The translations under genes and the position numbers were made by a program. Below, piece after piece: positions 7,426 through 15,935 of a stretch of 64,000 nt of DNA. The notes under the pieces are model-generated. The model searched no databases. It was not told the DNA's origin and saw only the letters and a list, made by a program, of their open reading frames with translations. The stretch covers positions 565,346 to 629,345 of the forward strand of contig NZ_MSXW01000061.1 of assembly GCF_001945445.1 (NCBI RefSeq). The letters are read 5' to 3'. This DNA comes from Pseudomonas sp. PA27(2017) (lineage in GTDB: Bacteria; Pseudomonadota; Gammaproteobacteria; Pseudomonadales; Pseudomonadaceae). Within the stretch, counting starts at the first letter, position 1, and each line of letters opens with the position of its first letter.

Positions 7426-8778
7426 TCAGGCGCCCAGCAAGCTCTGCCCGCACACTCTCAGCACCTGCCCGCTGACCGCGCCCGAGCCGGGTTGCGCGAA
7501 CCAGGCCACCGCTTCGGCGACATCCTGGGGCAGGCCACCCTGGTTCATCGAGTTCATGCGCCGGCCTGCTTCGCGAATCGTGAAGGGAATGGCGGCGGTC
7601 ATGCTCGTCTCGATAAAGCCTGGCGCCACGGCATTGATGCTGATGCCGCGCTGCGCCAGGGTCGGCGCCCAGCTCTGGGCCAGGCCGATCAGCCCGGCCT
7701 TGCTGGTCGCGTAGTTGGTTTGCCCGACGTTGCCGGCGATGCCGCTGAGCGAGGCGATCAGCACCACGCGGCCGTCGTCGCGCAGGGTGCCGGCTTCCAG
7801 CAGCGCTGCGGTGAGCTGATGCGGGGCACGCAGGTTGACGTCGATCACCGACTCCCACAGGCCTTCGCTCATCTTCGCCAGGGTCTTGTCGCGGGTGATG
7901 CCGGCGTTGTGCACGACGATATCGACGCCATCGGGCAACGCTTCTACCAGCTTGGCCGGTGCGTCTTCGGCGCAGATGTCCAGCGCCAGGCTGCGGCCAC
8001 CCAGGCGCGCGGCGAGGGCATCGAGGGCGTCCTTGGCGGGCGGCACGTCCAGCAGCAGCACCGTGGCGCCGTCGCGGGCCAGGGTTTCGGCAATGGCGGC
8101 GCCGATGCCGCGGCTGGCGCCGGTGACCAGGGCGGTCTTGCCGGCCAGCGGGCGCGTCCAGTCGGCGACCTGCTGCGCGCAGGGCTGCAGGCGCAGCACC
8201 TGGGCCGAGATGTAGGCGCTCTTGGGCGACAGCAGAAAGCGCAGCGCGCCTTCGAGTTGGTCTTCCGCGCCGGGGTCGACATGCAGCAGTTGCACGGTGC
8301 CGCCGCGGCGGATCTCCTTGGCCAGTGAGCGAGTGAAGCCTTCCAGTGCGCGTTGCACGCTCGAGGCCTGCGGATCGGTCAGCGTCTCAGGCGCGCGACC
8401 GAGCACCACCACGTGAGGGCAGCGATCGAGATTCTTCAGTGCGGGCTGAAAGAACTGGCGCAGGGCGTCGAGATCCTCGAAGCGCTGCAGGCTGCTGGCA
8501 TCGAACACTAGCCCCTTGAGTTTGGGGCCGTGTTCGGCGGTCCAGCGGGGCAGGGACTGCTCGTCACGGGGCGCGAACAGTTCGTCGGTCAGGCGCTTGG
8601 CGAAGCCCGCCACCGCGGCACTCAGGTCGCCCACGCCACCGATCAGCAGCGCACCTTCCAATGGCCGATTGCGACCCGCCACCCAGCGCTCCAGTGGCAG
8701 TGGCGCCGGCAGCCCGAACGCACCGACCAGGCGGCGGCCGGCCGGCGTATTGGCGAAGTTGAGGTAGCGATCGGACAT
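7426..8778 (-). CDS. High-molecular-weight 3-oxoacyl reductase (FabG4 type)
   Basis: A 450-residue short-chain dehydrogenase nearly twice the usual FabG length. The C-terminal Rossmann domain is complete: TGASRGIG (219-226), NAG (291-293), N315, S343, Y356 and K360 of the YxxxK pair. The N-terminal half (1-205) is a second, degenerate Rossmann-like domain (GALLIGGVGDLSAAVAGFAKRL), the layout of mycobacterial FabG4. It should reduce 3-ketoacyl thioesters with NAD(P)H. The start is ATG 8778; an upstream Met lacks support. A thiolase gene is divergent from it and a MaoC hydratase lies 3' of it, an arrangement that parallels htdX-fabG4-fadA2. Confidence 0.9.
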   Translation of the reverse strand: MSDRYLNFANTPAGRRLVGAFGLPAPLPLERWVAGRNRPLEGALLIGGVGDLSAAVAGFAKRLTDELFAPRDEQSLPRWTAEHGPKLKGLVFDASSLQRFEDLDALRQFFQPALKNLDRCPHVVVLGRAPETLTDPQASSVQRALEGFTRSLAKEIRRGGTVQLLHVDPGAEDQLEGALRFLLSPKSAYISAQVLRLQPCAQQVADWTRPLAGKTALVTGASRGIGAAIAETLARDGATVLLLDVPPAKDALDALAARLGGRSLALDICAEDAPAKLVEALPDGVDIVVHNAGITRDKTLAKMSEGLWESVIDVNLRAPHQLTAALLEAGTLRDDGRVVLIASLSGIAGNVGQTNYATSKAGLIGLAQSWAPTLAQRGISINAVAPGFIETSMTAAIPFTIREAGRRMNSMNQGGLPQDVAEAVAWFAQPGSGAVSGQVLRVCGQSLLGA

Positions 8779-8926
8779 GGAACAGACTCCAGGGCTGAAA
8801 CTCAAAGTGGTTGACCACTGTACGCGATCACTCGTTTCATGCATCGACAGCAGCCCAATGACCGGCGACCGTGTCGGTAAAACGGCACCCTAAAATGCCG
8901 CAAAATATTACTGCAAGGAGCCGCAC
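8779..8926. promoter_or_regulatory. Divergent promoter region, fabG4-like / thiolase, with palindrome
   Basis: The 148-bp divergent spacer holds a perfect palindrome, AGTGGT-TG-ACCACT, at 8806-8819, placed about 28 bp upstream of the fabG-like start. The thiolase ribosome site AAGGAG lies at about 8914-8919. The palindrome is a candidate operator for a TetR- or GntR-type fatty-acid regulator; no match to a known consensus is claimed. Confidence 0.45.
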
Positions 8927-10204
8927 ATGAGCCTGCCGCGCCGGGTCGCCATCGTTGGTGGCAACCGTATCCCCTTCGCCCGCTCCAACAGCGCCTACGC
9001 CACCGCTAGCAACCAGGCCATGCTCACCAGCGCCCTGGAAGGCCTGGTCGAACGCTACAACCTGCATGGCGAGCGCCTCGGCGAGGTGGTGGCCGGTGCC
9101 GTGCTCAAGCACTCGCGGGATTTCAACCTGACCCGTGAGTGCGTACTCGGCTCGCGCCTGGCGCCGGAAACCCCCGCCTACGATCTGCAGCAGGCCTGCG
9201 GCACCGGCCTGGAGGCCACCCTGCTGGTGGCCAACAAGATCGCCCTCGGGCAGATCGAGTGCGGTATCGCTGGCGGCGTGGATACCACTTCGGATGCGCC
9301 GATTGGCGTCAACGAAGGTTTGCGCAAGATCCTGTTACAAGCCAATCGTGCCAAGAGTACCGGCGACAAGCTCAAGACCCTGCTGCAGATCCGCCCTCGG
9401 CATCTGGCGCCGTCGCTGCCGCGCAATGGTGAGCCGCGCACGGGGCTCTCCATGGGCCAGCATTGCGAGCTGATGGCGCAGCACTGGGCCATCCCCCGTG
9501 ACGAGCAGGACCAGTTGGCCGTGGAAAGCCATCGCAAGCTGGCTGCTGCCTACGCCGAAGGCTGGCAGGACGATCTGATGACGCCGTTCCTGGGCCTGAC
9601 CCGCGACCAGAACCTGCGTCCCGATATCGACCTGGCCAAGCTGGCGACCCTCAAACCGGTATTCGAGAAAGGCCAGCGCGGCACCCTGACTGCCGCCAAT
9701 TCCACGCCCCTGACCGATGGGGCTTCCCTGGTGCTGCTCGCCAGCGAGGAGTGGGCCAAGGCCCGCGACCTGCCGATTCTTGCCTACTGGCGCGACGGCG
9801 AGGCGGCTGCAGTGGATTTCGTCAAAGGCCACGAAGGGCTGCTGATGGCGCCGGTATACGCCGTACCCCGGTTGCTGGCGCGCAACGGCCTGACCCTGCA
9901 GGACTTCGACTATTACGAAATCCACGAGGCCTTCGCCGCCCAGGTGCTGTGCACGCTCAAGGCCTGGGAAGACGCCGACTACTGCCGAGAGCGCCTTTGT
10001 CTGGCGCAGCCGTTGGGCAGCATCGACCGCGCCAAACTCAACGTCAAAGGCAGCTCCCTGGCGGCAGGCCACCCGTTCGCCGCCACCGGCGGGCGTATCG
10101 TCGGCAACTTGGCCAAGCTGCTGTCGGTTGCGGGTGAGGGGCGTGGCCTGATTTCCATCTGCGCTGCGGGCGGGCAGGGCGTGACGGCGATTCTGGAGCA
10201 CTGA
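8927..10204 (+). CDS. Acetyl-CoA C-acyltransferase (thiolase, FadA2/FadI type)
   Basis: A 425-residue thiolase that cleaves or forms 3-ketoacyl-CoA. All catalytic residues are present: nucleophile Cys91 in QQACGTGLEA, His333 in IHEAFAAQV, His382 in AAGHPFAATG and Cys412 in ICAAGGQG. The length and the IHEAFA box fit the FadI/FadA2 branch. ATG 8927 follows AAGGAG with good spacing. It is divergent from the FabG4-like gene and shares its promoter region, so ketoreductase, hydratase and thiolase are likely controlled together. Confidence 0.92.
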   Translation: MSLPRRVAIVGGNRIPFARSNSAYATASNQAMLTSALEGLVERYNLHGERLGEVVAGAVLKHSRDFNLTRECVLGSRLAPETPAYDLQQACGTGLEATLLVANKIALGQIECGIAGGVDTTSDAPIGVNEGLRKILLQANRAKSTGDKLKTLLQIRPRHLAPSLPRNGEPRTGLSMGQHCELMAQHWAIPRDEQDQLAVESHRKLAAAYAEGWQDDLMTPFLGLTRDQNLRPDIDLAKLATLKPVFEKGQRGTLTAANSTPLTDGASLVLLASEEWAKARDLPILAYWRDGEAAAVDFVKGHEGLLMAPVYAVPRLLARNGLTLQDFDYYEIHEAFAAQVLCTLKAWEDADYCRERLCLAQPLGSIDRAKLNVKGSSLAAGHPFAATGGRIVGNLAKLLSVAGEGRGLISICAAGGQGVTAILEH

Positions 10205-10215
10205 ATCAGTCCGAT

Positions 10216-10289
10216 CGTAGCCTGGGTCGAGCGTAGCGACACCCGAGAGCCGCTGTCCTGGGTATCGCTGCGCTCAACGCCAGGCTACG
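10216..10289. repeat. Inverted-repeat element between convergent genes
   Basis: CGTAGCCTGG (10216-10225) pairs with CCAGGCTACG (10280-10289). Inner arms continue around GAGCGTAGCGA and TCGCTGCGCTC, so nearly the whole 74 bp folds into one long imperfect hairpin. It lies between the convergent thiolase and ada genes and probably acts as a bidirectional terminator or REP-type dispersed repeat. Confidence 0.7.
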
Positions 10290-10298
10290 GATGCTCGG

Positions 10299-11339
10299 TC
10301 ATTCTTCGCGGCTGAGCGTTTCGGCTTCGGCCTGCAGTAGCGCCGCCTTGCGTGCCACGCCCCAGCGATAGCCGCCCAGGCTGCCGTCGGCGGCGGTCAC
10401 CCGGTGGCAGGGCACCAACAGGCCCAGCGGATTACTGGCACAGGCACGGGCGATGGCCCGTGGGTGGCTGGCGAGTTCGGCCGCCAGTTGCCCGTAGGTG
10501 CGCGTCTGGCCGACGGGAATGGCGCGCAGAGCCTGCCAGACGCGCTGTTGGAAGGCCGTGCCGCGCAGATCCAGCGGCAGCTTGGCGGCACGTTCAGGCT
10601 CGTGCAGTTGCTGCAGTACCTCGTTTAGCCAGCCTTCCAATTGCCCGTCATCGGCCTGCAGGCTGGCCGCCGGGAAGCGCTGGCGCAGCTCGGTTTCCAG
10701 CGTATCCGCCGCATCGCCGAACAATAGGGCGCACAGCCCTTTGGCGCTGCCGGCCAGCAGCAGGTAGCCGAGCGGGCAGGGCACCACGGTCACGCGCAGC
10801 GCCTCGCCCTTCGAGCCCAGGCGCCGCCTTGCCAGAGCTACGCCGTCGGTTTGCTCATAAAGACTGCGGGTGTTGCTGTAGCCGGTGGCCAGCGCCGCGT
10901 CGAGTACCGATCTGGCGCCCGGCAGGTTGGCGGCCAGGCGTTCGCGTTGGCGGGCGCTGGCCCAGGCCTTGGGTGTCAAGCCGGTGCGCGCCTTGAAGGC
11001 ACGGGCCAGATGCGAGGGTGACAGGCCGATTCGTGCCGCCAGCGCGTCGAGGGTCGGTGCTTTATCGGCTTCGTCGAGCAGGTGGCAGGCTGCGGTCACC
11101 AACGCGTCGAGCTGTTCGGCGGTGCTTGCGCCCTGAGGCGTGCAACGCTTGCAGGGCCGGTATCCCGCCGCTTCGGCCTGCGCCGGGCCATCATGGAAAC
11201 TGACGTTCTCGCGGCGTGGTCGACGCGCCGGGCAGCTGGGCCGGCAATAGATCCCGGTCGAGCGCACGGCGAAGACGAATTGACCATCCTGCGCGGCATC
11301 GCGCTCGCACACGGCCTGCCAGCGGCGTTCTTCGCACAT
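10299..11339 (-). CDS. ada: Ada: methyl-phosphotriester sensor, AraC regulator and O6-methylguanine methyltransferase
   Basis: A 346-residue fusion of the full Ada type. The N-terminal zinc domain has Cys32 and Cys36 (GIYCRPSC) and Cys63 and Cys66 (RPCKRC), where Cys32 should accept methyl groups from phosphotriesters. An AraC helix-turn-helix follows at about residues 90-180. The C-terminal AGT domain has the acceptor Cys311 in PCHRV. The protein repairs alkylated DNA and, once methylated, activates its own adaptive response. ATG 11339 has GGAG upstream. No alkB or alkA follows in an operon here. Confidence 0.96.
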   Translation of the reverse strand: MCEERRWQAVCERDAAQDGQFVFAVRSTGIYCRPSCPARRPRRENVSFHDGPAQAEAAGYRPCKRCTPQGASTAEQLDALVTAACHLLDEADKAPTLDALAARIGLSPSHLARAFKARTGLTPKAWASARQRERLAANLPGARSVLDAALATGYSNTRSLYEQTDGVALARRRLGSKGEALRVTVVPCPLGYLLLAGSAKGLCALLFGDAADTLETELRQRFPAASLQADDGQLEGWLNEVLQQLHEPERAAKLPLDLRGTAFQQRVWQALRAIPVGQTRTYGQLAAELASHPRAIARACASNPLGLLVPCHRVTAADGSLGGYRWGVARKAALLQAEAETLSREE

Positions 11340-11511
11340 GTCGATCTCCTGTAACGGTATCTGGATTGTCGGTATCCGCCGGCGCGGACGCCAGTGCCAA
11401 TCACGCTTTCAAACCTCAATGGCCGGCGCATTTTCCCCATGGGCTGGGCGCTGCCCAAGGATTGCCGTATAAAAGGGCCGCATAGCCCACCGAGGACCCC
11501 GATAAAAGCTG

Positions 11512-12399
11512 ATGAAGACGCCAAAACGCATTGAGCCCCTGGTCGAGGACGGCCTGGTGGACGAGGTGATTCGCCCTTTGATGAGCGGCAAGGAAGCAGC
11601 GGTCTACGTGGTGCGTTGCGGTTCCGAGTTGCGCTGCGCCAAGGTCTACAAGGAGGCCAACAAGCGCGGGTTCCGCCAGGCCGCCGAGTATCAGGAGGGC
11701 CGCAAGGTACGCAACAGCCGCGATGCCCGGGCCATGGCCAAGGGCTCCAAGTACGGGCGCAAGAACCAGGAAGACAACTGGCAGAACGCCGAAGTAGCCG
11801 CGCTGTTTCGCCTGGCCAGTGCCGGCGTGCGGGTGCCCAAACCCTACGACTTCCTCGACGGCGTGCTGTTGATGGAACTGGTCACCGATGGCGAGGGCGA
11901 CGTGGCGCCACGCCTCAATGACGTCGACCTGCACCCCGAGGACGCCCGCGAATTCCACGCCTTCATGATCGAGGAAATCGTCAAGATGCTGTGTGCCGGC
12001 CTGGTGCACGGCGATCTGTCGGAGTTCAACGTGCTGCTCGGCCCGGACGGTCCGGTGATCATCGACCTGCCCCAGGCGGTGGACGCAGCGGGCAACAACC
12101 ATGCCTTCAAGATGCTCGAACGCGACGTCGGCAACATGGCGGCCTACTTCGGCCAGTTCGCCCCAGAACTCAAGTACAGCAAGTACGCCAAGGAAATGTG
12201 GGCGCTCTATGAAGAAGGCAAGCTAACGCCACAAAGCGTGCTCACCGGCGAGTTCAAGGACCCGGAAGACGAAGCCGATGTCGACGCGGTGATGCGCGAG
12301 ATCAAGGCCGCCTTGGCCGATGAAGCCCGCCGCCAGGCTGCGCTCAATGCCGAGGACGAGCCCAAGGATCGCGAGCCGCCACCGCCGTGGGAGCGTTGA
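11512..12399 (+). CDS. RIO1-family serine protein kinase
   Basis: A 295-residue atypical kinase. The ATP-binding lysine is K44 in CAKVYKEANKRGF, the catalytic loop is HGDLSEFNVLL with D169 and N173, and the metal-binding aspartate is D185 in IIDLPQAVD. The STGKEA-like glycine loop reads MSGKEAAVY (residues 24-32). The tail is acidic then proline-rich (EPPPPWER). RIO kinases act in ribosome maturation in archaea and eukaryotes; the bacterial substrates are not established. The gene stands alone, divergent from ada. The ribosome site is weak. Confidence 0.88.
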   Translation: MKTPKRIEPLVEDGLVDEVIRPLMSGKEAAVYVVRCGSELRCAKVYKEANKRGFRQAAEYQEGRKVRNSRDARAMAKGSKYGRKNQEDNWQNAEVAALFRLASAGVRVPKPYDFLDGVLLMELVTDGEGDVAPRLNDVDLHPEDAREFHAFMIEEIVKMLCAGLVHGDLSEFNVLLGPDGPVIIDLPQAVDAAGNNHAFKMLERDVGNMAAYFGQFAPELKYSKYAKEMWALYEEGKLTPQSVLTGEFKDPEDEADVDAVMREIKAALADEARRQAALNAEDEPKDREPPPPWER

Positions 12400-12502
12400 C
12401 AGGCGACATGCTGGTACCTGGCGCCTAGCCGGCATCCTGCGGCTTTGGCTTTTAGGTGGCGGAAGCGGCCGATCGTTCTCGTGGGATGGACTAGTGATTA
12501 TC

Positions 12503-12568
12503 TGTGGGAGCGGGCCATGCCCGCGAAAAATCACGAGCATGGACTGGGCGTGCCCGCCCGCTCCCACA
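12503..12568. repeat. REP-type inverted repeat (TGTGGGAGCGGGC)
   Basis: TGTGGGAGCGGGC at 12503-12515 and its exact complement GCCCGCTCCCACA at 12556-12568 flank a 40-bp centre. The inner sequence also pairs partly (GGGCCATGCCCGCG). This is the common Pseudomonas intergenic palindrome arranged head to head. It follows the RIO kinase stop by about 100 bp and may terminate that transcript. Confidence 0.8.
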
Positions 12569-12589
12569 ATGAGTCCGCCAGCATTACCG

Positions 12590-12900
12590 TGTTGTTCGCG
12601 CGCTCAGTTCCGCTCTGACGAGCGGGTTACTTTTGGCATTGCCCCAAAAGTAACCAAAAGGTCTAGCCCCGACATCCGGCCCCAGCTGCGCTGGGGTTCC
12701 CTCATTACATCGTCGTTCCGGGGGCCGGCCAGGAAGGGCCATCCATGGCCCATCAGGCCTCTCGCCGCATCCATGCGGCTCGTCCCCCTATACAACGATT
12801 CCATTCGGCCTCCTGAAGGGGCGATTGATGTCGTCTGCTACGGCCGTGCAGGAGAAACATCAAAAAGCAAAAGCGACGAGTGGCCACTTCTGCCTTGAAG
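12590..12900. repeat. Dispersed Pseudomonas-type repeat with GGTTACTTTTGG palindrome
   Basis: A perfect 12-bp inverted repeat, GGTTACTTTTGG (12625-12636) and CCAAAAGTAACC (12644-12655), starts a roughly 300-bp stretch whose + frame reads RVTFGIAPKVTKRSS, HPWPIRPLAASM and IRPPEGAIDV. From memory, near-identical translated strings recur as small hypothetical proteins across Pseudomonas genomes, which marks this as a dispersed non-coding repeat and not a gene. It has no transposase, terminal target duplication or ribosome site that I can see. Confidence 0.55.
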
Positions 12901-13117
12901 TGACCATAGGCCTGGTGAGACACCTCCAGCGCTGACCCGCCTTGCTCCCGAGGTCATGGAGAATGGCGGAGCGCAGTGAGGGGCGCTCTGCTTGCCCTGA
13001 AATGGTGAGCTTGGGCGTCGGTCGCCTCATATTGGTTCGCCTCGCCCTCCAGCCTCTCCCCTCGTCAAAGGGCTGAAAGCCCCGGCCCTATAGTCCTTGC
13101 GGACATTCGCGAAATCC

Positions 13118-13133
13118 TGGCACACAACCTGCT
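13118..13133 (+). promoter_or_regulatory. Sigma-54 promoter of nirB operon
   Basis: TGGCACACAACCTGCT matches the -24/-12 consensus TGGCAC-N5-TTGC with one mismatch (C for T) and exact spacing between the GG and GC pairs. Transcription should start near 13144. Nitrogen control through NtrC is expected for nitrite assimilation and fits this promoter type. Confidence 0.75.
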
Positions 13134-13143
13134 ATCAAGCCTG

Positions 13144-13376
13144 TGCACCCATCACCATGGGGCCGGTGAGCAGGCCGTGGCCTGACGCTCACCCCCACAT
13201 AATCGAATCCAAGGCAAAGACGCCTGAAGCTGACAACAGCTCCAGGCGTCTTTTTTTTGTGGCCTGCCATCCCTGGCGGCCACCCTTCGGGTCGTCGCAA
13301 GCGACGCCAAAAATTTTTCCAGAAAATTTTTTGCGTTGCAGAAAACCGTGTTAGCGCAGCAGACAGAGGGCAGGCT
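13144..13376 (+). promoter_or_regulatory. nirB leader, probable NasT-type antitermination region
   Basis: About 230 nt of leader separate the sigma-54 promoter from nirB. Near the 5' end are two inverted repeats: CCCAT-CACC-ATGGG, and GGTGAGC paired with GCTCACC around a nested AGGC/GCCT. They are followed by a strong intrinsic terminator at 13216-13258 that would stop transcription before nirB. In P. aeruginosa the nirBD operon is known to be controlled by NasT antitermination in the leader; this layout fits that model. The two hexanucleotide loops expected for an ANTAR target could not be assigned by eye. Confidence 0.6.
13216..13258 (+). terminator. Intrinsic terminator inside the nirB leader
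   Basis: AAAGACGCCTG-A-AGCTG, loop ACAA, CAGCT-C-CAGGCGTCTTT forms a 16-bp stem with one mismatch, followed directly by a run of T residues ending at 13258. It lies on the nirB strand about 120 bp before the start codon and downstream of the promoter, so it must be bypassed for nirB expression. Confidence 0.85.
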
Positions 13377-15935
13377 ATGAACTCCATCGTCACATCGATC
13401 AAGCGCGAGACCCTGATCGTCATCGGCAACGGCATGGTCGGCCACCACTGTATCGAGCAGTTGATCGCCAGCGGCGCGCTGCACCGTTATCAGGTGCACG
13501 TCTACGGCGAAGAGCCGCTGCGCGCCTATGACCGTGTGCACCTGTCCGAATACTTTTCCGGCAAGGATGCCGAAGCCCTGGCCCTCGGCGAGGCCGATCT
13601 CTATGCCCGCAACGGCGTGCATCTGCACCTCGGTGAGCCGGTGTTGGAGATCGACCGTGAGGCACGCGAGGTCGTCACCAGCCAGGGGCGTCGTGGCTAC
13701 GACCGTCTGGTGCTGGCCACTGGGTCCTATCCGTTCGTGCCGCCGATCCCCGGCGCCGAAGGCAACTCGCGTCTGGTCTACCGCACCCTGATTGATCTCG
13801 ACGGCATCCGCGCCGCCGCTATGGGCGCCCGCCGTGGTGTGGTGGTCGGTGGCGGCTTGCTCGGCCTGGAGGCGGCCAATGCGCTCAAGTCCCTCGGCCT
13901 GGAAGCCCACGTGGTGGAGTTCGCGCCGCGGCTGATGCCTGTACAGCTGGATGTTGACGGTGGCGACGCACTGCGGGCGCGTATCGAGGCGCTGGGCGTG
14001 GGCGTGCACCTGTCGCGGGCCACCCAGGAAATCGTCATCGGTGAGGAATACGCCTACCGCATGAATTTCAATGACGGTGAGTATCTGGAAACCGACCTGA
14101 TCGTGTTCTCCGCCGGCATTCGCCCTCAGGACGCCCTGGGCCGTGCCGCCGGCCTGGACATCGCCCCGCGCGGCGGCGTGGTGGTCGACAACGACTGCCG
14201 CACCAGCGACCCGGCCATCCATGCCATCGGCGAATGCGCGTCCTGGAACGGCACGGTATTCGGCCTGGTGGCGCCCGGCTACAGCATGGCCCGCGCCGTG
14301 GCCGCGCAATTGGCCGATGAGCCCCATGAACCGTTCACCGGCGCTGACATGTCGACCAAGCTCAAGCTGCTCGGCGTCGATGTCGGCTCCATCGGCGATG
14401 CCCACGGGGCCACGCCGGGCGCCAAGAGCTACCGCTACATCGACGAAGCCAATGCCAGCTACCGCCGTCTGGTGGTCTCGGCGGATGGTCAGCATGTAAT
14501 CGGCGCCGTGCTGGTCGGCGACAACAGCTATTACGACACCCTGCTGCAGTACGCCCAGAACGGCATCAAGCTGCCGGCCGATCCGTCCAGCTTGATCCTG
14601 CCGTTGTCCGACGGTGCGCCGACCCTGGGCGCCGATGCGCTGCCGGATACCGCGACCATCTGCTCCTGCCACAACGTCAGCAAGGGCGCGGTGTGCTGCC
14701 AGGTCGACGCCGGCATCACCGACCTCAGCGAGCTCAAGGCCATCACCAAGGCCGGCAGTGGCTGCGGCGGCTGCAGCGCGCTGCTCAAGCAGGTTTTCGA
14801 GCACGAGCTGAGCGCCCGCGGCGTGGCGGTCGACAAGAGCCTGTGCGAGCACTTCGCCCACACCCGCCAGGAGCTGTACGCCATCGTCCGGGTGGAAGGC
14901 GTGCTCAGTTTCGATGAGCTGTTGGCCAAGCATGGCCGCGGCCACACCGGCTGCGACATCTGCAAACCGGCGGTGGGTTCGATCCTCGCCTCGTGCTGGA
15001 ACCAGCCAATCACCGATCCGGCGCTGATTCCGCTGCAGGACACCAACGACACCTTCATGGCCAACATGCAGAAGAACGGCACCTATTCGGTGGTGCCGCG
15101 CATTCCCGGCGGCGAGGTCACCCCGGACGGCCTGTTGGCCATCGGCGCCGTGGCGAAGAAATACGACCTCTACACCAAGATCACCGGCGGCCAGCGCATC
15201 GACTTGTTCGGCGCGCAGCTGCACGAGCTGCCGGACATCTGGGGCGAATTGATCGCCGCCGGCTTCGAGACCGGCCACGCCTACGGCAAGTCGCTGCGCA
15301 CCGTGAAGTCCTGCGTGGGCAGCACCTGGTGCCGCTATGGCGTGCAGGACAGCGTCGGCATGGCGCTGCGCCTGGAGGATCGCTACAAGGGCCTGCGCGC
15401 GCCGCACAAGATCAAGTTCGCGGTCAGCGGCTGTACCCGCGAGTGCGCCGAAGCGCAGAGCAAGGACATCGGCGTGATCGCCACCGACAAGGGCTGGAAC
15501 CTCTACGTGTGCGGCAACGGCGGCATGCGGCCGCGGCATGCCGAGCTGTTCGCCACCGACCTGGACGACGAGGCGCTGATCCGCACCATCGACCGCGTGC
15601 TGATGTTCTACATCCGCACTGCCGACAAGCTGCAGCGCACCTCGGTATGGCGCGAGTCGCTGGAGGGCGGCCTGGATTACCTCAAGGCGGTGATCCTCGA
15701 CGACAGCCTGGGCCTTGGCACCGAGCTGGAGGCGCAGATGCAACTGGTGGTCGACCGCTACGAATGCGAGTGGGCGGGCGCCCTCAAGGACCCGGAGAAG
15801 CTCAAGCGCTTCCGCACCTTCGTCAACGACCGGCGCGCCGACCCGGACATCCATTTCGTCAAAGAGCGCGGTCAGCGCCGCCCCATTACCGCCAGTGAGT
15901 TACATCTGATTCCCGTTACCGAGGAGGTGCTCTGA
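13377..15935 (+). CDS. nirB: Assimilatory NAD(P)H-nitrite reductase, large subunit
   Basis: An 852-residue cytoplasmic flavoprotein that reduces nitrite to ammonium. Order of domains: FAD/NAD(P)-binding pyridine-nucleotide oxidoreductase (ETLIVIGNGMVGHHC at the start, GVVVGGGLLGLEAA near 160), two BFD-type [2Fe-2S] domains (CSCHNVSKG and GCGGC around 425-465; CDICKPAVGS around 527), then the sulfite/nitrite reductase domain. The siroheme/[4Fe-4S] ligands are C646-x5-C (CVGSTWC) and C686-x3-C (CTREC). The start at 13377 lies just upstream of the nucleotide-binding strand; the frame is open further upstream but that part is leader. The stop overlaps the nirD start. Confidence 0.97.
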   Translation: MNSIVTSIKRETLIVIGNGMVGHHCIEQLIASGALHRYQVHVYGEEPLRAYDRVHLSEYFSGKDAEALALGEADLYARNGVHLHLGEPVLEIDREAREVVTSQGRRGYDRLVLATGSYPFVPPIPGAEGNSRLVYRTLIDLDGIRAAAMGARRGVVVGGGLLGLEAANALKSLGLEAHVVEFAPRLMPVQLDVDGGDALRARIEALGVGVHLSRATQEIVIGEEYAYRMNFNDGEYLETDLIVFSAGIRPQDALGRAAGLDIAPRGGVVVDNDCRTSDPAIHAIGECASWNGTVFGLVAPGYSMARAVAAQLADEPHEPFTGADMSTKLKLLGVDVGSIGDAHGATPGAKSYRYIDEANASYRRLVVSADGQHVIGAVLVGDNSYYDTLLQYAQNGIKLPADPSSLILPLSDGAPTLGADALPDTATICSCHNVSKGAVCCQVDAGITDLSELKAITKAGSGCGGCSALLKQVFEHELSARGVAVDKSLCEHFAHTRQELYAIVRVEGVLSFDELLAKHGRGHTGCDICKPAVGSILASCWNQPITDPALIPLQDTNDTFMANMQKNGTYSVVPRIPGGEVTPDGLLAIGAVAKKYDLYTKITGGQRIDLFGAQLHELPDIWGELIAAGFETGHAYGKSLRTVKSCVGSTWCRYGVQDSVGMALRLEDRYKGLRAPHKIKFAVSGCTRECAEAQSKDIGVIATDKGWNLYVCGNGGMRPRHAELFATDLDDEALIRTIDRVLMFYIRTADKLQRTSVWRESLEGGLDYLKAVILDDSLGLGTELEAQMQLVVDRYECEWAGALKDPEKLKRFRTFVNDRRADPDIHFVKERGQRRPITASELHLIPVTEEVL

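Larger units (their letters stand above)
12400..13117. other. Gene-free, repeat-rich spacer upstream of nirB
   Basis: About 720 bp without a supportable gene. It holds two repeat elements (12503-12568 and about 12590-12900, listed separately). Open frames over the second element translate the repeat and are not credible genes. Bases 12900-13117 show no clear feature apart from being upstream of the sigma-54 promoter; an NtrC-type enhancer site would be expected here but I cannot identify one with confidence. Confidence 0.6.

Noticed and set aside
12320..12898. 192-codon open frame after the RIO kinase
   Set aside because: Runs through REP and palindromic repeats, lacks a ribosome site and matches the repeat translation.
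13144..13215. Defined ANTAR two-hexaloop target in the nirB leader
   Set aside because: Two inverted repeats are present, but I could not assign the A1/G4 hexaloops by eye, so the leader is listed only as probable NasT-type.
13152..15854. 900-codon open frame antisense to nirB
   Set aside because: It is the mirror frame of a GC-rich gene; its translation is Ala/Gly/Val/His-rich with no domain, while the + strand has full NirB motifs.
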